Assembly: GCA_012295275.1 (NCBI GenBank)
Contig: CM022677.1
Location: 25,100,621 to 25,110,620 of the forward strand
Length of the DNA stretch: 10,000 nt
Direction: 5' to 3'
Origin: Chrysomallon squamiferum
Lineage: Eukaryota; Mollusca; Gastropoda; Neomphalida; Peltospiridae
A program made the translations under genes and the position numbers. Shown piece after piece: positions 1 through 9,527 of the stretch (positions within the stretch are counted from its first letter, which is position 1; every line of letters starts with the position of its first letter). The notes beneath the pieces were generated by a model that made no database searches, was not told the origin of the DNA, and saw nothing but the letters and a program-made list of their open reading frames with translations.

Positions 1-35
1 TGTGTGTTCATAAGTAAATAGCTACTTAAACCCAC

Positions 36-275
36 CACAGCAATCAGAACTGCTAAGCACGTAGACTTCAGATACGTAGATATCGTGTTGGAAGTCCACA
101 GCCCACCACGGGTTGTCATCAGAAGGGTCTGACTGGAAGCAGTTTGGACTACTCGCGTGCAGGGTGTTTCTGTTGCCATCTACAGCAAGTTGAGAAAAAT
201 GTCTTCCGTACTCTTTTGATGACAACGTACGCTTGTTGAGAGCCCAGTTTTTTCGATCCTCAGCATATGTATGAG
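36..275 (-). CDS. Gene 2 exon 2: N-terminal half of a well-conserved FTP domain
   Basis: Acceptor TTTTTTATATACAG and donor GTGGGT give 240 bases (80 codons), phase 1 at both ends; joined to exon 1 it reads on as AHTYAEDRKNWALNKRTLSS. Landmarks follow in family order: AVDGNRNT, PNCFQSD, NPWWAVDF, IYVSEVYVL and SSSDCCG, ending at the same point as exons B, D and F. This is the most canonical half-domain in the window. However, Gln replaces the ligand-contact His (CFQ for CxH) and Ser replaces the first motif Arg (SSDCC for RxDCC), so ordinary fucose binding is doubtful. The second half lies off the left edge. Confidence 0.87.
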
Positions 276-385
276 CTGTATATAAAAAAGAAAAAAAAGA
301 AAAAAAAGAAAAAGAAAAAAAAGAAATTATAATAAAAAGCAAAACAAACACACTCACACACTTATACAATATACTCCTATATCTA

Positions 386-484
<99 letters not shown>

Positions 485-763
485 TTATATATCTGACTGT
501 TTATCTATCTATCTATCTATCTGCCTTTTTATCTATCTATCTGTCTGTCTGTCTGTTTGAATGTATGTATGTGTGTACGTATGTATGCATCTATGTATGT
601 ATATATTTACGTACGTATGTATGTATGTATATATGTATGTAAGTATGTATGTACGTATGTATGTAGACCTATGGATCGATACTTATGCGGATAGACAGAC
701 AAACTGACTGATTAATGGATAGTTCGATAAATAAAGACATCGGTAGATAAATAAAACTCTCAC
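276..763 (-). other. Gene 2 intron 1 with long tetranucleotide repeats
   Basis: This 488-base phase-1 intron is nearly all repeat: mixed GTAT/GTAC at about 541-665, (ATCT)n at about 377-540, and a long pyrimidine tract (281-325 on the plus strand, A/G-rich there) just before the acceptor ATATACAG. Confidence 0.78.
377..665 (+). repeat. (ATCT)n then (GTCT)n/(GTAT)n compound repeat
   Basis: A pure ATCT run from about 387 to 485 is followed by interrupted ATCT, GTCT and then GTAT/GTAC motifs to about 665. Confidence 0.95.
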
Positions 764-833
764 CGTAGTTGTCAGATTTCGTTATCGAAAGGAAGATGAG
801 AAGAGCTTTAAGTAAAAACATTTTCGTTACAAA
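764..833 (-). CDS. Gene 2 exon 1: start codon and signal peptide
   Basis: ATG at 821-819 in a good context (ACGAAAATG, A at -3) opens MFLLKALLIFLSITKSDNYG, a short n-region with Lys, a hydrophobic Leu/Ile core and a polar end: a secretion signal. The coding part is 58 bases and ends in phase 1 at a strong donor, GTGAGA (763-758), matching the phase-1 acceptor of the FTP exon at 275. A T-rich stretch ending TTTTGGCAG just before 833 is a plausible acceptor, so 833-822 may be the 12 bases of 5' UTR carried by this exon, with an untranslated first exon further upstream. Only 821-764 is coding. Confidence 0.75.
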
Positions 834-1640
834 CTGCCAAAATAAACAACAATAAATAGAAATTAATAGCAATTACTATAAACATACACAAATTATGTCT
901 ACAAAGTATATAAATTAAAAACATTTAAACACTGATTACAGGTAAATAAATATATGAATAAAAAAAAAATTTAAACGGCGAGTATATAATCATAAATAAA
1001 TAAATACAGTTTTCCAGTTTTGCACTGACAGACAGACCTACGTATAAACAGACCTGATAAACAATGAATATAGAACTTAAAAACAAAGAAGAAGAAAACA
1101 AAATAATAATAAAAAAAAATAAAATAAAATAAAATAAAATAAAATAATATAAAATAAATGATTAAATAAATAAATAAAAATCAACATTTTAAAATATTAG
1201 TTTGTTCCGTCGTTTTTGTTGTTTTATTTATTTGTTTTTGTTTTTTTATTAATTAAATTATTTATTTACTTTTTGCAATGCACATATGAGAATGACATGT
1301 TATTCGCTTGCTAAACCCTTTTTTAACTTATGTGTTTATATTACATAAACATTACATAATGATAAACAAAGCTAACGTTTCTATTTTCTGTTTATTTGTT
1401 ATGTTTTTTAATGTTTATTTATTTAATTTTGTTTATTTAGTTGCATTTTTTTATTCGTTTGTTTGTGTGTTCCTTTATTTATTTATTTATTTGTTTGTAT
1501 GTATATTAATTAATTAATTTATTTGTTTCTTTGTTTATATGTGTATTTATTTATTTATTTATTTATTTATTTGGTTTTTTGTTTGGTTGTTAGCTTTTTG
1601 CTTTGTTTATAAGTTCATTTATTTTTTTCTTTATCAATCA
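834..1640. other. Spacer upstream of gene 2: putative 5' flank, otherwise low-complexity
   Basis: On the minus strand this is the 5' side of gene 2. It contains an AT-rich segment with a TATA-like TTTATATAC at about 904-912, (AAAAT)n at 1116-1147, (AAAT)n near 1155-1180 and (TTTA/TTTG)n from about 1200. No gene is evident. The TATA-like string cannot be distinguished from AT-rich background without transcript starts. Confidence 0.5.
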
Positions 1641-1644
1641 GTCA

Positions 1645-1724
<80 letters not shown>

Positions 1725-1773
1725 ATCTACCTTCCTACCTACCTACCTAATTACCTATCTATCTATCTATTTA
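1645..1773 (+). repeat. (ATCT)n tetranucleotide repeat with an (ACCT)n stretch
   Basis: A pure ATCT run from about 1645 to 1720 is followed by TTCC/ACCT variants and a return to ATCT. It lies immediately after TTTA/TTTG-rich DNA (about 1200-1640), itself a decayed tetranucleotide repeat. Confidence 0.95.
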
Positions 1774-1929
1774 TTTCCTTTGTCTCTATAAACACATGAA
1801 CATGTATGCACATCGCTGTTTTGAACAGTAACAAGAAATGTATTTCAGTAAATATTCTCATGCTTGATATGAAAAATTATAATAGCCTGAACATAACAAT
1901 ATGTTAATGTTTAAAAAGAATATGTAACA

Positions 1930-2345
1930 TGTACAATATTTCTGATAGTGTAGAAAAATATACAAGATTTCAAGAAAAAATGTCAAGAGATATACAACAT
2001 TTCAATGTATAATATAACGTTTGTAATAATCTAGAAAACTATGCAATATTTCAAATAGTCAAGTGAATATTTTCAGTGCATCAATATTTCTAATATTCTA
2101 ATGCTATACAATATTTCAGCGTCTAGAATGATATATAATAGTCCAGAAAGATTTGGAATATTCACACAGCCAGCAAGATATACAATATTTGTAAAAAGTC
2201 TAGAAAGAAATGCAATATTTGAAAATATCTGGAATAGTCTAGAAAAATATATAGTATTTCAAATAGTCTAGAAAGATAAAATAGTCAAACGAAATTTGAA
2301 ATATTTTAAAGATTCTAGAAAGATTTGCAATATTTGTAATAGACT
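1930..2345 (+). repeat. Eroded minisatellite, units of about 29-47 bases with a TCTAGAAA core
   Basis: The core AGTCTAGAAAGATATGCAAT followed by ATTTCAAAT recurs with heavy divergence. TCTAGA occurs near 2122, 2199, 2238, 2267 and 2314, and related cores occur at about 1950, 1985, 2030 and 2060. Variable spacing and many substitutions indicate an old array. No coding frame runs through it. Confidence 0.72.
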
Positions 2346-2665
2346 ATTTGTAACTTCCCCAACACAGCAACATTATGAACTCAACAAATGATACGAAAAT
2401 TACAGCAACAATACCAGTACCATAATAACTCAAAAGAAATAGTTTAACAAGAATTCAATCTGAAGTAATTAATTAACCTGCAGCAAAATTGTTATGAAAC
2501 AAAATAATGTTAGAAAAGGTAAGTTTGTGTTTCTTTACTGGCTTTTGTTCTTGTTTGCTTTTAAGTTTTCGTCTTTGTTTTTTTGTTTTTTTTATTTATT
2601 TACTTTTATTTTGTTTTGGTTCATTTTTAATGTGCATAGGTATGACTGTGTGTATGTTTATAGAT

Positions 2666-2676
2666 TAATATGTATG

Positions 2677-2710
<34 letters not shown>

Positions 2711-2800
2711 TGTCTGTATGTATGTATGTATGTATGTATGTATGTATGTATGCATGTATGTATGCATGTATGTATATATGTTTGTATATCTACATGTATC
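2666..2800 (+). repeat. (GTAT)n tetranucleotide repeat
   Basis: ATGTATGT runs with a few changes (GTCT, GCAT) before grading into ATCTACATGTATCTATG. Open frames through it (MYVCMYVC, THTYIHTY) are repeat translations. Flanks 2350-2660 and 2801-3022 are AT-rich with nothing recognisable. Confidence 0.95.
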
Positions 2801-3019
2801 TATGTATGTGTATAGTAAGTATGTTTTTCTGTGCACTGTTAAAATGTTAACTACTTCTTCTGTGGAATAAAATAATATGTAAACAAATTTACACAAAATT
2901 TACATAATTATTTACTCTGTTACATAGTCCTGTCACATAAATCAGAGACGTAAAACTTTTAAAATGAAATTAAAGAAAAAAAAAGAGATAAACAAACTCA
3001 TAAAACCCATATGTAGGTA

Positions 3020-4332
<1,313 letters not shown>

Positions 4333-4338
4333 TTTATT
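4333..4338 (-). terminator. Poly(A) signal of gene 1
   Basis: AATAAA on the minus strand begins about a dozen bases after the TAA of exon G. The expected cleavage site would be near 4305-4322, implying a 3' UTR of only about 30-45 bases. The hexamer is exact, but in AT-rich DNA it can occur by chance; its place just after a domain-closing stop is the main support. Confidence 0.6.
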
Positions 4339-4349
4339 TTAAATTTATA

Positions 4350-4561
4350 TTAATAATCGTAGAACGTATCTACCGGACTACCGTACACTTGTACCTCACA
4401 CAAGTAGAGGTAGATGAACGGTGAATGTCTAACAACCTTTATAATTTTTCCAAACGGTGGTTCGTCGAACTTTAATTCAATGGGCACACCAGACTGGATG
4501 TTTTCATCATGAAACTGTCTAAAGTCATCCACACAGAAATAAAAGCCAACGAACATTTTAT
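4350..4561 (-). CDS. Gene 1 exon G: C-terminal half of FTP domain 4, last exon with stop
   Basis: Acceptor CTCTTTTATAG; the exon opens in phase 1 with AT AAA ATG (residues DKMFVGFYFCVDDF once joined to exon F). It ends IYLYLCEVQVYGSPVDTFYDY and TAA at 4352-4350. LCEVQVYG is the expected closing strand, so the protein ends ten residues after its last domain. The internal Cys pair of the half-domain is missing at both positions, a paired loss of one disulfide; another Cys (FYFCVDD) is present. AATAAA follows at 4338-4333. A weak GT at TACG|GTAGTC could continue the gene in phase 1, but the stop plus poly(A) signal favours a terminal exon. Confidence 0.82.
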
Positions 4562-5378
4562 CTATAAAAGAGTGAACACTGTTGTTATATTAAAATTAAA
4601 TTAAAATTACTTGCCCGTTGATATGAGCTAAACTGACAATATCATTAATTATATTAGACTTAAAATAACTGTGATACTGTTATTAACTTAATTACCATTA
4701 CACTATCATTACCTTGAAAATGTTATTAATTAAATTATCATTACATTGACAATGCCATTACATTATCATCACCTTGAAGACGTTATTAATTAAACTACCA
4801 TTATATTGAAAATGCCATGAAATTACCATTACCTTGAGAACGTTATTAATTAAATTATCATTACATTGACAATGCCATTTAATTACCATTACCTTGAAAA
4901 TGTTACTAATCAAATTACCATTTATTTCCACCATGCAATTGCATTACTATTACTTTGAAAATGCTACTATTTGAATTACCTTTACCTTGAAAATGTTATT
5001 AAGTAAACTACTATTACACTGACAATGCCATTTAATTACAATTACCTTGAAAATGTTGCTAAGCAAATTACCATTTATTTCGACCATGCAATTGCATTAC
5101 TATTACTTTGAAAATGATACTATTTGAATTACTTGGACAATGTTTCATTTTAAATGACTGCTATATTGACAAATAGCCACTATTTTTCCAGTACTGTTAA
5201 TTAAATTATCGTTATTTTGATAATATTATTATTTAATAACCATAACACTTGCACAAAATATGATTACATTACCATTGTTATTAAAGCTATTCATTATTTA
5301 TCATTTTGATTAAGTATGTATTCATTATATAAAAATAATAATAACAACAACAATAATAAACAAGAAGAACAACAACCA

Positions 5379-5413
<35 letters not shown>

Positions 5414-5426
5414 CAACAACCAAATA

Positions 5427-5471
<45 letters not shown>

Positions 5472-6140
5472 CTAATAATAAAACAAATAAGGTTGCTGTG
5501 TGTAATGCAGTACGTTTTTGAAATTATAACCTTATTTCTTTTCTTATTTTGATACTTACCCGGTTCATATGGGGTTATAATCACTGCCTTTGTTACATAT
5601 ATCTCTCTAGCTAGAATTGCAAACCATTCAGCAGGTGCATCAAAACCCACGTAGGCACTACAACAACCCAGTTCCAAATTAGTTGACACGTTGCCATCCA
5701 TAGCCAGATATGAAGGATTTGTTATAGCATAAAAATTTGGACCGTTTCTTTCACTTTCAAAAGGAATAGTGAGTATCCAGTTCCGATCTGGGAACAGGAT
5801 GAGAAAAATAAATAAGTAAATAGAAACAAATCCGATCAAAGGAAAAAAAAATAATATTATAAATAAATAATAATAATTAAAAAAATATAAAACAAAATTC
5901 TTGTTTTCTCACCTTTGTCACCTCCGTACACCTCCACTTCACAGAAATTTAAAATGTTTAAAGGTTCTTCATATGGCTGGTTCCTACGTACGACGATATA
6001 GCGACTCGGAATGAACGGCCACTTACAATTAAACAGAACGGATTCACCTTCAGGTGCAGTCGATACGTATTCATTACAGATAATGTTATCTACATAGACT
6101 GCGATGTGATGGAACCTGAAACCTACAAAGAAGAAATATT

Positions 6141-6187
<47 letters not shown>

Positions 6188-6742
6188 GACACAAACACAC
6201 AGACACACACTTATCTAGCACAGATTAAATAAAATAATGATTGTCTTAAAAAGTGAGGTGAAAAGCTAAAATGTTATTTACTGTTGCATATTACTACCAA
6301 AATTTATACTGTTGAAAAAAGGAAAAAGGTTTCACGGTGTTCAAAAAACCTGTGAGAATCTTTCAAAATGAACCTCTATTTATGTCTGTCTGTGTATGCA
6401 AGTTATCCATCCATATGACATTCTACCTCTATCTGTTATTTTCCTTTTCACTCTTTCAAATGTTTCTTCTCTTCCTGTTCAGCCTAATCATCATCATTAT
6501 TATTATTATTACTACTACTACAACTAGTACTATCACTATCATCAACATTATCATCATCATTATTATTATTATTATTATTATTACTACTACTACTACTACT
6601 ACAACAACTATTACCGAATTCGGTGTCTCCATGGTTTACTATAATAACTGTATCCACAAAGATCTTATCTGCCAAATATTATTATTATTATTATTTATTA
6701 TTATTATTCATAATAATAGTAGTACTACTACTACTATCATTG

Positions 6743-6776
<34 letters not shown>

Positions 6777-6796
6777 TATTATTATTACTGCTGCTG

Positions 6797-6832
<36 letters not shown>

Positions 6833-9432
6833 TTACCGAACTCGGTGTCTCCACGGTTTACTATAATAACCGCATCCACAAAGATCTTATCTACCAAATC
6901 CACTTTCCAATAAGGAGTAAGATCGTTTAGATCAGAGTGGAAGCAAGAATCTTCCATCAAAACGTAATTTCTGATGCCGTCAACGGCCTTTTCTGCTGAA
7001 TAACTTTCGTAAACTGGTGAAGAAGTTGCTGTCTTGCTTATTGCAAAGTTGTCCCGCTTCAGTAGATAGTCAAAATCTACATCAGCTTAGAAGAAAGATT
7101 AATAAATAAATAAATAAATAAATAAATAGAAAAACAGAACAAAATACAAAGAAGATTTTGCTTCGTTGATCACACTAAGGTTTAATTTTCACACAAAAAA
7201 AAAAAAACGTCAAAAAGAAAACATACTACATATCATCACAGAATGTATTTGACACATAATCACATAGTGTTTGCTTTCTTTTCAAATTCTTGGAAATTAA
7301 TTTATTCATTTTTTTCTTTTGTACTTCTTGTACACACACCCTCTGATCTTCATTTCATAGATACTATTTCCTAGATTCTAAGATTAATTTGTTTTCAGTT
7401 AATTATTATAATTATTATTATTATTTTTTTTTTTTTCGGTCTGTGGCATACAAACACTATTTAGAGCATGGTGTGATGATATATCACAGTCGCATCTACC
7501 TATATAAGTTGTGGACTGTGTAACGGACCGTGGACTCTATCACAAGTATCTTTCATATGTACTCTGTCACAAGTGTCTTTCATGTATACTCTGTTAAATC
7601 TGTCTTTCTTTCATACTCTCTCACATGTGTATCTTTCATGAGTACTCTGTCACCTGTCTCTTACATTATACTAAGAGCTTTGCAACGATGAACCAACGTA
7701 TTCCGAGGGACACTGTAATTATATTCACCTACTTTAACCCCGAAAACTCTCACACGAGTAAGTGTAAGAGCGGCCATGTCCTCCACAGGTCCATATTTTC
7801 TAACCCGAACACCCAGAGCAATAGCTGGATTTAAGCATTTGAAGAGCAGTTTAGCACCAAGCGGAACGTCAGGTACATGTTTAATGCACAAAATGGTGTT
7901 GTCAGCGCCTACATTTTCGGTCAAAAGATCAATGGTAAAATTACGAAGTGGTCCACCTGTGAATACGGTAAAAATACCATTATCAGCTGCTTTTTTTCTT
8001 ATTGTAATTTTAATGAACGCCAGCATTTCTGTTTCTTAACCGTTCGTCACATAAATCCATTTTTGTGTGATAACATTTATATGGATGAATATTGTTTGGC
8101 AGCAGTAATAGCAGTAACAGCAGCAGTGGTAATGAGAAGGATGATGTTGATGATGATGATGATAATGATGATGATGCTGATGACAGTGGTGATGATAATG
8201 ATGATGATGCTGATGACAGTGGTGATGATTTACATGTCTATAAATGGAATTTAATAGCTGCCAAAAATTATTGTAATACACTAATTCCACCACTTTCTTG
8301 GTCAGCTGGTAATGCTGCTGCTGATATCCCTACAACTATTAGTACTGCTGTTACTGCTGCTACTGCTTCTACTACTACTACTAGTACCACCACTACTACT
8401 ACCACAATTTAGCCATATATGTATAAACGACTCCCTAAGTAAGTGTAGCTGATTTCAAAAATGCTGATGACAATGGTGATGATTTATAAGTATTACTTTC
8501 TAGATTACCTAGCACTGCTGCTATTGATACTACTACTACTAGTACCACCACTACTACTAGTAGTACTACTGCGGTTTCTGCTATTATCACAACTAGTACT
8601 TCCACTGCTATTAGCAGTACTACTGATGTTGTTGCTGCTATTACTAGTACTACTACTATTACTACTACTACTACTACTACTACTACTACAACTGCCACAA
8701 TTTATCCATATATGTATATATAAAAAAAAAACTCTGATCCGAGGGTACCTACCGCAGCATTTATATCGGTTGGTTATTTCGACAGACTCGACGTAAACGC
8801 CTTGAAAGAAGAACACCGCCCACCAAGGATTAACGTCGTCGTCTTTCGTATGAGTAAATAAACCTTTAGACCAATATACGGCAACAAAGGAGCCCTGCAA
8901 ACCTTGATCGCCAACCAACGAAGATTGTGCTGTACCGGTTACTTCATGTGCAAAGTCTTTCCCTACAAATTGACAGCGAACAACGGAAGAGGTTAGATAT
9001 AGATCTATAATAGGTAGATAGACAGGTAGGTAGGTTGGTAGATAGATAGGTAGACTGACAGATATATAGGTAGACTGATTGTAAGATAGTGGTATAGATA
9101 GGTAAGTAGGTAGAGAGAATATATACACAGGTAGATGGGTAAGAAGGTAGGTAGATAGATAAGTAGTTAGGTAGATATATAGATAGGTGGATAATTAAGT
9201 AGGGAGATATATAGCTAGATAAAGAGAAGACAGATTAAATTATATAGATGTAGGTATTTCAGTCCCAGACAAGCGGAAATACAGACAGAAAGAAATTAGT
9301 TACATACATATTATATATAGACACAGACAGAAAGAAATTAGTTACATACATATTATATATAGACACAGACAGACATACAGGTATAGATACATCTAGAAAG
9401 GTACGTGACGTACGTAGGCATCTATGAACATA

Positions 9433-9527
<95 letters not shown>

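Larger units (their letters stand above)
4562..5559 (-). other. Intron F-G with (AAT)n tract and 60-bp minisatellite
   Basis: This is the longest intron in the window (998 bases, phase 1). Near the donor side it carries an (AAT/AAC)n tract at about 5326-5475. Most of the rest (about 4680-5140) is an ordered array of 30/60-bp units, with decayed units on both sides. The acceptor for exon G is TTCACTCTTTTATAG. Confidence 0.75.
6123..6836 (-). other. Intron D-E with trinucleotide tracts and a partial copy of exon D
   Basis: This 714-base phase-1 intron starts in an (AGT)n/(ATG)n/(AAT)n tract (6676-6835 on the plus strand). It contains a copy of the 3' end of exon D near 6609-6677, then a second trinucleotide tract (6487-6612), about 290 bases of AT-rich DNA (6190-6480) with nothing recognisable, and a (CA)n tract next to the exon E acceptor. 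Confidence 0.75.

Noticed and set aside
1539-1799. Open frame rich in YLSIYLSI on the plus strand
   Set aside because: Pure translation of the (ATCT)n microsatellite, with no non-repeat coding content.
2494-2896. Cys/Met/Tyr-rich and His/Thr-rich frames on both strands
   Set aside because: Translations of the (GTAT)n repeat; several frames are open at once, as expected for a repeat without stop codons.
6325-6375. Acceptor-like TTCTCACAG followed by GTTTTTTGAACACC on the minus strand, as a further second-half exon
   Set aside because: The frame lacks FTP residues and meets stop codons within about 20 codons.
6337-6960. Poly-Thr, poly-Ile, poly-Leu, poly-Ser and poly-Asn frames on both strands
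   Set aside because: Trinucleotide repeats; only the minus-strand part from 6837 to 7085 shows FTP landmarks.
7625-8254. Three overlapping plus-strand frames over exon C
   Set aside because: They lie opposite a supported minus-strand FTP exon and show no family features.
8092-8412. Acidic Ser/Asp/Thr-rich plus-strand frame of about 106 residues
   Set aside because: Low-complexity (GAT)n and (ACT)n translation inside an intron of gene 1, with overlapping open frames on the other strand.
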